A DNA stretch of 40,081 nt from Myxococcales bacterium (lineage in GTDB: Bacteria; Myxococcota_A; UBA796; GCA-2862545): the NCBI GenBank assembly GCA_019634415.1, contig JAHQVJ010000020.1, positions 1 through 40,081 on the forward strand. The letters are read 5' to 3'. Shown piece after piece: positions 23,386-31,400 of the stretch. Under the pieces are notes generated by a model. It ran no database searches. It worked only from the letters and a program-made list of their open reading frames with translations, and had not been told where the DNA came from. The position numbers and the translations under genes are program-made. The stretch's first letter is position 1. Each line of letters begins with the position of its first letter.

Positions 23386-23935
23386 CCTCTCCATCGCCCA
23401 CGCCGACACGCTGCTGGTGGCGCGCGGCTCCGCCGAGCTGTGGAACGACGGCTCCATCGGCAGCGTGTACCGCAACGGCGCGCTGATGGGCGGTGCCGGC
23501 GTGGTGGTGGATCTGTTCGGACCCATCAGCCTCGACATCGACGTGGCCTACCGTCGGATGGAAGCGGCCTCGGGCAACGAAGACCAGGTCTTCGAGCTGA
23601 TCCCGGTGACGTTCCTGGCCGAGTTCACGTTTCCCACCGACGACGCCCCCCTCGATCCCTACGTGGGCTTGGGCTTCGCCATGGTGGCGTTCTCGGAGCG
23701 CGCGGCCCCCCAGGCCACTGGAGCCACGGTGCTCCGCGGCACCCGCCCGGCGGTGGAGGTGCGCGGCGGTGTGCGGTTCGATCTGGGCCTCGTCCCCACC
23801 TCCATGATCAAGAGCAACCCGATCAAGGGTGTGGATCTGGAGGTCTTCGGCGCCAGACGGATCCAGAGCCCAGGGGGTGCGGGATTCGATCTGGCGAGCT
23901 GGCGCGGGGGCCTCGGGCTGGCGGTCCGCCTGTGA
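23363..23935 (+). CDS. Small outer-membrane beta-barrel protein
   Basis: 190 residues. Signal peptide MLAALIASLSIAHA from GTG 23363 (AGGAG about 8 nt upstream). The mature part alternates polar and hydrophobic residues in about eight strands (GPISLDIDVAYRRME, IPVTFLAEFTFP, DPYVGLGFAMVAFSE, PAVEVRGGVRFDLGLVP, GVDLEVFGARRIQ) and ends in a barrel-type strand (RGGLGLAVRL). It fits an OmpA- or OmpW-like eight-stranded barrel. No C-terminal Phe is seen. Genes on both sides overlap, so it is in one operon with the PilZ-like and TPR proteins. Confidence 0.75.
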   Translation: MLAALIASLSIAHADTLLVARGSAELWNDGSIGSVYRNGALMGGAGVVVDLFGPISLDIDVAYRRMEAASGNEDQVFELIPVTFLAEFTFPTDDAPLDPYVGLGFAMVAFSERAAPQATGATVLRGTRPAVEVRGGVRFDLGLVPTSMIKSNPIKGVDLEVFGARRIQSPGGAGFDLASWRGGLGLAVRL

Positions 23936-26130
23936 GCCCCACGTCGGGAGCCCGGATCCCATCCGCCCTGCGTGCGTGCCTGGCCGCACTCGGGGTGCTG
24001 TTGTTGCTCGGGGCCGCCCCACGGCAGGGCATCGTGGCGTTCCAGACGAGCGCCGACGCCGAGATCCTGACCTACCCTCGAACGGATCCGATGCGGATCG
24101 ATCTGATGGTGCGTCGCAATCGCGTGTCCCTGAGTCGGCAGATCGAGGGGCTCACGGCGCGCTACCTGCAGGAGATCTACGTCACCTCCATCGGTGGCGG
24201 CACCTGGTTCGTCACCCTGCACGTGGACGATCCGCGCGTGGTGGCGCGCACGGAGATGACCCCAGGGCGCCTGCTCATCCGGCTGCGGCCTGGCGCTCCC
24301 CGGGTGTTGGCGGAGCCGGAGCCAGCCACCCTGGCCGACCTGCTCACCGACGACACGCCCCGACGACCGGCTGCTCCCCCTCCCCTAGCGCTGGCGCCCC
24401 TGCGAGGTGACGCCTCCACGATGCTGCAGCCAGGGGGGCGAGTGCTGCAGCAGCTGCCGCTGTGGCGGACCCGCCTGGTGAAGCCGAGTGAGGGCCGCGG
24501 ATGGTCGGCGGTGGACGACTACCGGCTCACCATGGCCACCAGCGACGACCCTCGCGTGCACGCTGCAGCCAGCTATCGCCTGGGCCTGGAGCACCTCGGA
24601 CTCGGCTGGTACCGCGAAGCGGCGTACTACCTCGAGCGCACCCTGAACAGCGAGGTGCCCTTCGACGTGGCGGCGGTATCGCTGGCGGCGGCGCGCGCCC
24701 ACCTGGTGCTGGGTCGAGCGGATCGCACCCGCCAGCTGTGCCACCAGGCGCTGGAGAACGGGGCCTCCGAGGTTCAGGTGCTGGCGTGCCTGGGCTCGGC
24801 GGCCCTGCACGACGGCGTACCCAATCCGACGGCCGTGGGGCGCGCGCTCATCGCCTCGAGCCGCCTGCCCCCCCATCGGCACCTCGCTGCGCAGCTGCTG
24901 CTGGCCGATCACCGCGTGGAGGAGGCACGACGGATCCTCGAGTCCCTCGCCTACGGCGTCGAGGATCCCTGGGTTCACGCCAGCTTGGGCGACGTGCGCT
25001 ACATCACCGGCGACCTCGAGGGCGCCAAGGCGGCGTGGGCACACGCCGCGACGGCCAGCCGGGTGCTGGCCCGCCGTCTGGTGATCCGCACGCGGATGGC
25101 GGAGATGCTCGAAGACGGCCCCTCGGAGTGGGCCTCCCGGATCCCGGTGCTGCTCGACACCACCCGCTCCGACGATCTGGTGGCCGCCGAAGCGCACTAC
25201 CTGCTGGCGCAGATCGGCGATGCCTATGGCGATCCGGACTTCGCCGCCGAGCACCTGAACCTGCTCTGGGACCGCTTTCCCAGGGTCGCGCTGCGCTCGG
25301 ACGCCCCCGAGCGCCTGATGGACGTGTGCCGCCAACGCCTGGAGATGCTGGAGCGCGAGGGTCGCCACGCGGACCAGGTCGCGTTCTTCTCGGCCTGCTG
25401 GCGGCCGCAGCTCGACGAGCTGGCCGCCGATCCGGACCTGCTGCAGCACACCTCGGAGCAGCTGCTGGAGCTGGGCTTGCCCGACGAGGCGCTGGCGCTA
25501 CACCTGCGCGCCGTCGCGGTGCTCACCCGGCTGGGCCGCGACAGCCCCCGAGCCCTCACCCAGCTCACCCACCTCTACGTGGACACCAACCGGGCGAAGG
25601 AAGCGCTGGAGACCTTGGAATACGCGGAGACGCTGCCGGAGCGGCTGCCCGAGGTGGAGTACCTGGTGGCCGAGGCGCGAACGCGCGATCGCCTGGGCGA
25701 CGTGGAGGGAGCGCTGCAGGCATGGAGCCTGGCCCAGACCGCCGGGTCTGCAGTGGCAGCGCGCGCCCGGGGCATGCTGCTGGCCCGGGAGCGGCGGTGC
25801 GAGGAGGCCGTGGAGCTGCTGCAGGGCGCCACCGACGACGACGGCCGGCTGGCCCTGGGACGCTGCCTGCTGAACCTGGGTCGCCCCCAAGAGGCGGCCG
25901 AGGTGCTGCCCACGGAGGGCCCCGACCCCCTCGCGCTGGAGGACGCGGCCTGGATGCTCGGCAAGATCGCCACCCTCGATCCGCCCGAGGAGCAAGCGAC
26001 GGACGACGACGCCGACGACGACGGCGCACCAGACGACGACGAGGCGGACGACAGCATCTGGGGAGCACTCCTGGAGGAGGAGCGGGCGGCCGCCAGCTAC
26101 GACGCCACCCTGGACGCCCGGCGACGCTGA
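23932..26130 (+). CDS. Large periplasmic/secreted TPR protein
   Basis: 732 residues from GTG 23932 (overlaps the barrel stop). N-terminal hydrophobic helix (LRACLAALGVLLLLGAAP). Residues about 35-120 look beta-rich and AMIN-like (DPMRIDLMVRRNRVSLSRQI, GGTWFVTLHVDDPR). From about 190 to 680 there are about a dozen helical repeats of TPR type (AASYRLGLEHLGLGWYREAA, LTHLYVDTNRAKEALETLEY). The C-terminus has an acidic low-complexity stretch (DDDADDDGAPDDDEADD). TPR proteins act as assembly scaffolds; with an AMIN-like part it may bind the wall or an outer-membrane partner such as the barrel upstream. Confidence 0.82.
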   Translation: MSPTSGARIPSALRACLAALGVLLLLGAAPRQGIVAFQTSADAEILTYPRTDPMRIDLMVRRNRVSLSRQIEGLTARYLQEIYVTSIGGGTWFVTLHVDDPRVVARTEMTPGRLLIRLRPGAPRVLAEPEPATLADLLTDDTPRRPAAPPPLALAPLRGDASTMLQPGGRVLQQLPLWRTRLVKPSEGRGWSAVDDYRLTMATSDDPRVHAAASYRLGLEHLGLGWYREAAYYLERTLNSEVPFDVAAVSLAAARAHLVLGRADRTRQLCHQALENGASEVQVLACLGSAALHDGVPNPTAVGRALIASSRLPPHRHLAAQLLLADHRVEEARRILESLAYGVEDPWVHASLGDVRYITGDLEGAKAAWAHAATASRVLARRLVIRTRMAEMLEDGPSEWASRIPVLLDTTRSDDLVAAEAHYLLAQIGDAYGDPDFAAEHLNLLWDRFPRVALRSDAPERLMDVCRQRLEMLEREGRHADQVAFFSACWRPQLDELAADPDLLQHTSEQLLELGLPDEALALHLRAVAVLTRLGRDSPRALTQLTHLYVDTNRAKEALETLEYAETLPERLPEVEYLVAEARTRDRLGDVEGALQAWSLAQTAGSAVAARARGMLLARERRCEEAVELLQGATDDDGRLALGRCLLNLGRPQEAAEVLPTEGPDPLALEDAAWMLGKIATLDPPEEQATDDDADDDGAPDDDEADDSIWGALLEEERAAASYDATLDARRR

Positions 26131-26135
26131 CGACG

Positions 26136-27314
26136 TCAGACGCCGTGCTTGCCAGTGTGGGACAACAGCTCCGACAGCTGGGCGCGAGCCTCCGTCGATG
26201 CAACACCGTGGCGACGACCGACCAGGTGCTGCGTCAGCGTGCGCAGCAGGGTCACCTGCTCTTGCGACAGCACCAGCGAGCCCACACTTCCCGATCTGCC
26301 GTCCAGACGCTGCCATCGCACGGACTCGGGCGCGACGTCGATCTGGTGGAGGTCCTCCCACAACACCCGACGACGGCCGACGGTCAAGCCATAGGCGTCG
26401 ACCACCACGGACAGCGGGGCCGACAGCCAGCGGGCACCGGCCCACCCCGTGACCAGCAACGAGGCCACCGCGATCCAGCCCACCACTCCACCGGTGATCG
26501 CCGCAATCAACACCAGCCCTCCGACTCCCGAGGTCAAGATCGTGACGCTCGGAAGGCCGGAGCCCCGAGCGCACTCCAACTCCACCCGATCCACTCCCAC
26601 GTCCACACCAGACCGAGGGACCGGCTCGTTCAGCTGCGCCCGCCCACCGAGCAGCATGCGGCGCTTGTCCGCCAGTGCCACCGGGAAGCCCACGAGGGCC
26701 AGCGCCAGGCCCCAGGCCGCCCCGACCCAGACCGGCAGCCCGTACAGCGCGAGGCCCACCAGCCCGAAGATGCCCACCATCACCCACGTGACGATCCGAA
26801 GGAGGGGCTCCAGATGGGAGCGCCTCCGCACGGTGGGCGCCACTCCCGTCCAGCGTGACACGTCGCCTGCCAGGCTCTTCGCCATCGCCGGCGAGAGATC
26901 GGCGGTCGACCACAGATGGGGGCCGCACCAGATCGCGAGAAACGCCGTCTCGTCACGGCCTACCGAGGTGCCATCGGAGCCCATCGCGGACCATCTCCAG
27001 ACGTACAGCTCCACAGCATCGATCGGGGGACCGGGTCGTCCGTCGAGCTGAACGGTCACCCCTCCCTCCTCTGGATCACGCATCAGCTCGAGCGTGCGCA
27101 CTCGTCCCAGGGGGTGCAGCGTCACCTGCCGATCCGCGGCCACCACGAGGATCACCGTGGCAGGCAAGACCACCGTGAGCAGGCCCAGGACACCCATCTC
27201 GGGAAACCGGAGGGCCACACCGAAGACCACGAGAATCACCAGCACCGCTCCGAGACTCGTCCATCTCGGGCGATTGGGTGGACGACGGAGCACGAGCGGA
27301 GGTTCGTCGGACAT
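26136..27314 (-). CDS. Multi-pass membrane protein of unknown function
   Basis: 392 residues, reading left from ATG 27314. Hydrophobic helix pairs lie at about 20-60, 165-205 and 245-285, each followed by a beta-rich soluble segment (VTLHPLGRVRTLELMRDP near 65; LSVVVDAYGLTVGRRRVLWE near 310, a pattern like bacterial PH domains). It ends in an amphipathic helix (LLRTLTQHLVGRRHG). No enzyme motif is seen. It converges with the TPR gene, leaving only 5 bp between stops, and no terminator hairpin is apparent there. It is divergent from the lipoprotein gene at 27423. Confidence 0.75.
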   Translation of the reverse strand: MSDEPPLVLRRPPNRPRWTSLGAVLVILVVFGVALRFPEMGVLGLLTVVLPATVILVVAADRQVTLHPLGRVRTLELMRDPEEGGVTVQLDGRPGPPIDAVELYVWRWSAMGSDGTSVGRDETAFLAIWCGPHLWSTADLSPAMAKSLAGDVSRWTGVAPTVRRRSHLEPLLRIVTWVMVGIFGLVGLALYGLPVWVGAAWGLALALVGFPVALADKRRMLLGGRAQLNEPVPRSGVDVGVDRVELECARGSGLPSVTILTSGVGGLVLIAAITGGVVGWIAVASLLVTGWAGARWLSAPLSVVVDAYGLTVGRRRVLWEDLHQIDVAPESVRWQRLDGRSGSVGSLVLSQEQVTLLRTLTQHLVGRRHGVASTEARAQLSELLSHTGKHGV

Positions 27315-27355
27315 CCTGCAGGACTGTAGCACCACAGCGTTGCGTGCGAGCCCCC

Positions 27356-27384
27356 TTGCCAACGAGGGACGTTCGTTGTGTGAT
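27356..27384 (+). promoter_or_regulatory. Candidate sigma-70 promoter of the duplicated lipoprotein
   Basis: TTGCCA (27356-27361, 5 of 6 to TTGACA), 17 bp, TGTGAT (27379-27384, 4 of 6 to TATAAT), in the 108-bp divergent gap. Predicted start near 27391, 32 nt before GTG 27423. I found no equally good promoter for the leftward gene. Confidence 0.35.
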
Positions 27385-27422
27385 CCACCCTCGAGACCCT
27401 CTTCCTTCTCCTCGAGGTGTTC

Positions 27423-29075
27423 GTGTCTTGGTTCCCCGTGGTGCTGTCCCTCCTGTTGCCCGGCTGCGCCCAGCTCGCCCCTGGCCGCGTCGCCGAGGGT
27501 GTCGCCCAGCTCACCGTACGCGACCTCGGTGGCGTGCTCCTCGCCGTCAACGAAGACGCCACGTGTGGGTTCGCCAGCCCCGCCGTGGACGGCTCGCCCG
27601 AGGTCGTCGGTGCCCTCGGTGGACCGGGAACCGCCAGCTGGACCGTGCAGGACTGCACCATCGATCTGGGCCCCGAGCTGGTGGAGCTCGCCACCGACTG
27701 CAACGGGGTGACCACGTCCGCCCGTGGCGCCTTCACCATCAGCGTGGTCAAGGAGCTGCAGGGTCACTACACCGGCGACCCCGCCACACCCGTCATCCCC
27801 ACCCGCCCCGACGCCGTCACCTTCGAGGTTCAGCGCGTCGACTTCGCAGACTTCGAGGTCGTCAAGGCCACGAGCGACAGCGCCATGCGCATCGTGCAGG
27901 GCACCGCCTCTGCCTCCCTGAAGCCACAGCTCGGCCTCGACGACACCGACGGCGCCTGCTCGGTGGCCACCCCCAACCTCGACGCCCGCGACATCCTGCT
28001 CACCGATGCGACGGCCGTGGTGACCAGCGGCAAGCGCGTGTTCGACGTGGACGTGCAGCGCGCCACCCTCGACGCCACCAACGGCGTGGTGGGCGAGCAC
28101 GAGAACAGAGTGGACGGCGTGGTGACCGTGTGGGGCAAGGCGAAGGCGGTGTCGCTGTCGGGGCCCGCCGACGGCCTGGATCCCGACTACGATCGGGCCG
28201 TTCACGAGGCCAGCTACCAGTGCCTCGACGGCCTCGCCCAGCCCGTCCGCTTCGAGTGTCCTCTCGAGCCCACCCTCGTGGAGGGAGTGGCCCGGCTGGT
28301 CGTCAAGAACATCGCCCTCGTCACCAAGGAGACGGACCTCGACACCAGCTGCGGCTTCAGCAGCTTCACCGAGCAGCTCTGGGAGCTCATCAGCTCCGGT
28401 GCTCTGGGAGGCCTGTTCACCGGCGAGCTCGAGACCATCGTGCTCGATGCCGTGGACTGCCAGCTCGGCGGAGCCCTCGAGCCGATCTACACGGACTGTC
28501 TCGACACCGAGTACCTGCTCGACGGCACCGTGGTGGTCACCGCCAGCAAGACAGTCACCGGAAAGGTCTCGCTGTCGGCCAACCCGCTGCAGCCCCAGGA
28601 TCGGCGCAGCGCCGTGATCCAGATGGACGAGATCCAACTGACGGAGGCCACCGTCGTGGAGCGACGCTCGGGCACCTCGCAGCTCGAGCCCGGCCTGACC
28701 ATGCACGACGGCACGCTGTCGGGCATCTACCTGCCCGTCACCGGCGAGGCCGACGACACGCCTGGCGCATACTTCGTGGTGATTCCCGTGGGCGAGTGGC
28801 ACGGCGTGCGGCTCGTCGACAGCGACGTGACCCTGCGCCAGGGAGCCATGCAGTTCCCCATGCACGTCGACCACACCGAGCTGTACGCCTTCACCGGCGG
28901 TTACCTCGACGAGGCGAACTGGCTGTATGGCACGGTCACCGTCGACGGCACCGTGTGGGAGATCGGAGGAGCCGACCGACCCATCGCGCTGGACCCAGAG
29001 TACGATCAGGCACAGTTCGACCTGTCCTACGAGTGCATCGACAACCTGCGGGAGGTCGTGCCGGTCACCCAGTGA
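27423..29075 (+). CDS. Lipoprotein made of two homologous halves
   Basis: 550 residues. Lipobox LLLPGC near residue 15 gives an outer-membrane or periplasmic lipoprotein. Two halves repeat the same layout. Half one opens RVAEGVAQLTVRDL and NEDATCGFAS, and closes near 265 with LDPDYDRAVHEASYQCLDGL. Half two opens LVEGVARLVVKNIALV and DLDTSCGFSS, and closes LDPEYDQAQFDLSYECIDNL. Each half is beta-rich with two pairs of Cys likely in disulfides. No enzyme motif; no known family recognised. GTG 27423 has GAGG at 27414-27417 with a 5-nt spacer, better than GTG 27417. Confidence 0.8.
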   Translation: MSWFPVVLSLLLPGCAQLAPGRVAEGVAQLTVRDLGGVLLAVNEDATCGFASPAVDGSPEVVGALGGPGTASWTVQDCTIDLGPELVELATDCNGVTTSARGAFTISVVKELQGHYTGDPATPVIPTRPDAVTFEVQRVDFADFEVVKATSDSAMRIVQGTASASLKPQLGLDDTDGACSVATPNLDARDILLTDATAVVTSGKRVFDVDVQRATLDATNGVVGEHENRVDGVVTVWGKAKAVSLSGPADGLDPDYDRAVHEASYQCLDGLAQPVRFECPLEPTLVEGVARLVVKNIALVTKETDLDTSCGFSSFTEQLWELISSGALGGLFTGELETIVLDAVDCQLGGALEPIYTDCLDTEYLLDGTVVVTASKTVTGKVSLSANPLQPQDRRSAVIQMDEIQLTEATVVERRSGTSQLEPGLTMHDGTLSGIYLPVTGEADDTPGAYFVVIPVGEWHGVRLVDSDVTLRQGAMQFPMHVDHTELYAFTGGYLDEANWLYGTVTVDGTVWEIGGADRPIALDPEYDQAQFDLSYECIDNLREVVPVTQ

Positions 29076-29089
29076 GCACGGAGGCTCGC

Positions 29090-29455
29090 ATGCCCAGGGG
29101 TTCGAAATACCAGGGTCCGCCCGAGGCCCTCGATCAGTACATCGCAGCGATCGAGCAGAGCAGCAGCGGCGCCGAGGTCAAGGGCGCCAAGAACCCCTAC
29201 ACGTCGCGCAACGGGCACATGTTCAGCTTCCTCGATGCCACGGGCGCGATGGCGCTGCGGTTGTCGAGCGAGCTCACCGAGACGTTCCGCGCAGACCACG
29301 AGAGCGGCGACGTTCAACAGCACGGAGCCACCATGCGCGGCTACTCCTCGGTTCCCGCGACCCTTCTCGCCGACACCCAGGCACTCACCCAGTGGATCGA
29401 CCGCTCCTGGGAGTGGATCGGCACCCTGCCCCCCAAGCCGACGAAGAAGTCATAG
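29090..29455 (+). CDS. Small TfoX/Sxy N-domain-like protein
   Basis: 121 residues, ATG 29090 with GGAGG 5 nt upstream, 14 bp after the lipoprotein. The pattern RNGHMFSFLDATGAMALRLS, TETFRADHESGD, then GATMRGYSSVPATLLADTQA and WEWIGTLPPK is like the TfoX N-terminal or YjbR/MmcQ-type fold (K-M-F-x-x-L ... L-x-L-S ... M-x-x-Y-x-x-V-P). That fold is found in many small proteins of poorly known role, so no competence function is implied. No signal peptide. Confidence 0.6.
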   Translation: MPRGSKYQGPPEALDQYIAAIEQSSSGAEVKGAKNPYTSRNGHMFSFLDATGAMALRLSSELTETFRADHESGDVQQHGATMRGYSSVPATLLADTQALTQWIDRSWEWIGTLPPKPTKKS

Positions 29456-29495
29456 AGCGATCGAAAAGCCTGGCCCACGCCAGAGCCTGCCGCAT

Positions 29496-29525
29496 GTGAC
29501 GATCCCATGACGCGAGTGACGATCC
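29496..29525 (+). promoter_or_regulatory. 10-bp direct repeat upstream of the betaine promoter, likely activator site
   Basis: GTGACGATCC at 29496-29505 and again at 29516-29525, exact copies 20 bp apart (two helical turns). Relative to the start predicted from the promoter at 29546 they lie at about -85 to -76 and -65 to -56, typical for tandem binding of a response-regulator-type activator. Confidence 0.5.
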
Positions 29526-29545
29526 ACGATGCCGAGCGGTACCGA

Positions 29546-29574
29546 TGGACACGAGGAGATCCGTTCGCTATGAT
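29546..29574 (+). promoter_or_regulatory. Sigma-70 promoter of the betaine operon
   Basis: TGGACA (29546-29551, 5 of 6), 17 bp, TATGAT (29569-29574, 5 of 6): the best sigma-70 match noticed in the window. Predicted start near 29581 gives a leader of about 135 nt before the first methyltransferase. Confidence 0.6.
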
Positions 29575-29619
29575 TGGCCCCGACATCAAAGGTCGACCTC
29601 CCCTGCTTTAGCGCGCGGG

Positions 29620-29701
29620 GTGCGGGGTCCGCACTGGATGTCTGCCGCGGTGAGCCAAATCTCCCGTGGACCGGCCCATCGCTCGATGAGGGGCGTGGGC
29701 C
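29620..29701 (+). promoter_or_regulatory. Structured mRNA leader of the betaine operon
   Basis: Two hairpins can form. GTGCGG-GGT-CCGCAC spans 29620-29634. GGCCCA (29673-29678) pairs with TGGGCC (29696-29701), enclosing CATCG-CT-CGATG (29677-29688) as an alternative fold. The second stem ends 3 nt before the GAGGG used by ATG 29716, so it could control translation. No known riboswitch is recognised. The leader is also open in frame with the gene (ATG 29638), so an N-terminal extension is another reading. Confidence 0.4.
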
Positions 29702-29715
29702 ACGAGGGCTACGGA

Positions 29716-30546
29716 ATGAGTTTGCCGGGGAAGCACGCGTCACGTCAACAATTCGGGGAAGAGCCCCTCGAGATGAGAGAGAGCGACCACTACCACGCCG
29801 AGTACGTGCAGTCCTTCGTGGAGAAGTGGGACGAGCTGATCGACTGGGAGGCGCGCCGGGAGAGCGAAGGGCAGTTCTTCGTGGAGCTGCTCCGCGGCAT
29901 GGGCAAGCACAAGGTGCTCGACGTCGCCACCGGCACCGGCTTCCACTCGGTGCAGCTGCTACGGGCCGGGTTCGAGGTCACCAGCGCAGACGGCAACGCC
30001 GAGATGCTCACCAAGGCCTTCGAGAACGCGCGCCAGCACGGCCACGTGCTGCGCACCATCCACGCCGACTGGCGGTGGCTCAACCGCGACGTGCACAGCA
30101 AGTACGACGCCATCATCTGTCTGGGCAACAGCTTCACCCACCTGTTCGACGAACGAGACAGGCGACGTGCACTGGCCGAGTTCTACGCCGCTCTGCGCCA
30201 CGACGGCGTGCTGATCCTCGACCAGCGCAACTACGACGCCATCCTCGATCACGGCTTCGACAGCCAGCACAAGTACTACTACTGCGGCGAGCAGGTGAGC
30301 GCGGCACCCGAGCACATCGACGATGGTCTTGCGCGCTTTCGCTACACGTTCCCCGACGGCTCGGCCTTCCACCTCAACATGTTCCCGCTGCGCCGGGCCT
30401 ATGTGGAGCGCCTGATGAAGGAGGTGGGCTTCCAGTCGGTGCGCACCTACGGCGACTTCCAGGAGACCTACAAGCTCCCCGAGCCCGACTTCCTGGTCCA
30501 CGTCGCCACCAAGTCGTGGGACAGCGCCGAGGAGGGCACCTCGTGA
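29716..30546 (+). CDS. Glycine/sarcosine N-methyltransferase (betaine synthesis)
   Basis: 276 residues. It transfers methyl groups from SAM to glycine and sarcosine, the first two steps of glycine-to-betaine synthesis in the cytoplasm. SAM loop VLDVATGTGFHSVQLLRAGF at about 60-80 and family motifs: VRTIHADWRWLNRD-like (HADWRWLNRD), IICLGNSFTHLFDERDRR, ILDQRNYDAILDHG, YYYCGEQVS and LNMFPLRRAY. These match by eye the glycine sarcosine methyltransferase of halophiles (as in Ectothiorhodospira) over most of the length. ATG 29716 follows GAGGG; upstream ATGs in frame add residues not typical of the family. It overlaps the next gene by 4 bp. Confidence 0.93.
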   Translation: MSLPGKHASRQQFGEEPLEMRESDHYHAEYVQSFVEKWDELIDWEARRESEGQFFVELLRGMGKHKVLDVATGTGFHSVQLLRAGFEVTSADGNAEMLTKAFENARQHGHVLRTIHADWRWLNRDVHSKYDAIICLGNSFTHLFDERDRRRALAEFYAALRHDGVLILDQRNYDAILDHGFDSQHKYYYCGEQVSAAPEHIDDGLARFRYTFPDGSAFHLNMFPLRRAYVERLMKEVGFQSVRTYGDFQETYKLPEPDFLVHVATKSWDSAEEGTS

Positions 30547-31400
30547 CCACCGACTCGAAGGCCGTGGTGGATCAGGCGGAGGCCTACTACGACAGCGACG
30601 ATGCCGACAACTTCTACTTCCACATCTGGGGTGGCGAGGACATCCACATCGGGCTGTACGAGACCCCGCAGGACGCCGTCGGCGATGCGAGCCATCGCAC
30701 GGTCGCCCACCTCGCGAGCCACCTGACGCTGGGCGCGAACCACCGCGTTCTGGATCTGGGTGCTGGCTACGGCGGAGCCGCTCGCTACCTCGCAAAGACC
30801 CACGGCTGCCACGTGACGGCGCTGAACCTGTCCCAGACGCAGAACCAGCGCAACCGGGAGCTGACGGCGGCCCAGGGCTTGGCCGACCGGATCGACGTGG
30901 TGCACGGCAACTTCGAGGAGCTGCCCTTCCCCGACGCGTCCTTCGACGTGGTGTGGTCTCAAGATGCCATCCTGCACAGTGCGAAGCGCGATCAGGTGCT
31001 GCGCGAGGCCTTCCGGGTGCTGAAGCCGGATGGTGAGCTGATCTTCACCGATCCCATGCAGTCCGACGACTGCCCGCAGGGCGTGCTCCAGGCCGTCTAC
31101 GATCGGATCCACCTCGACTCCCTGGGCTCCTTCGGCAGCTACGCCACCCTGGCGGCGGACGCTGGCTTCACTCCGATCGCTACAGACGATCTCTCCGACC
31201 ACCTCGTGCGTCACTACACCCGCGTCGGGGAGTCGCTGCGCGCGCGCTACGACGAGATCTGCAGGCTCGCGTCGCAGGCCTACGTGGACCGCATGCTCAC
31301 CGGGCTGCAGCACTGGGTCGACGCGGGCCAGGCGGGCCACCTGGCGTGGGGCGTGCTCCACTTCCGAAAGACCCGCAGCCGAAGGCGAGGGTCCAAGTGA
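30543..31400 (+). CDS. Sarcosine/dimethylglycine N-methyltransferase (betaine synthesis)
   Basis: 285 residues from GTG 30543, overlapping the previous stop. It converts sarcosine and dimethylglycine to betaine with SAM. SAM loop VLDLGAGYGGAARYLAK (about 67-83). Family motifs: HIWGGEDIHIGLYE, CHVTALNLSQTQNQRNRE, VVWSQDAILHSAKRDQVL, LIFTDPMQSDDCPQGVLQ and DRIHLDSLGSFGSY. The SQDAILH and FTDPM segments are typical of the halophile dimethylglycine methyltransferases. Together with the upstream enzyme all three methylations are covered. It overlaps the transporter gene by 4 bp (GTGA). Confidence 0.93.
   Translation: MTTDSKAVVDQAEAYYDSDDADNFYFHIWGGEDIHIGLYETPQDAVGDASHRTVAHLASHLTLGANHRVLDLGAGYGGAARYLAKTHGCHVTALNLSQTQNQRNRELTAAQGLADRIDVVHGNFEELPFPDASFDVVWSQDAILHSAKRDQVLREAFRVLKPDGELIFTDPMQSDDCPQGVLQAVYDRIHLDSLGSFGSYATLAADAGFTPIATDDLSDHLVRHYTRVGESLRARYDEICRLASQAYVDRMLTGLQHWVDAGQAGHLAWGVLHFRKTRSRRRGSK

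Noticed and set aside
29545..29715. N-terminal extension of the glycine methyltransferase
   Set aside because: It overlaps the promoter and hairpin leader, lacks a ribosome-binding site, and is not typical of the family, although the frame is open.
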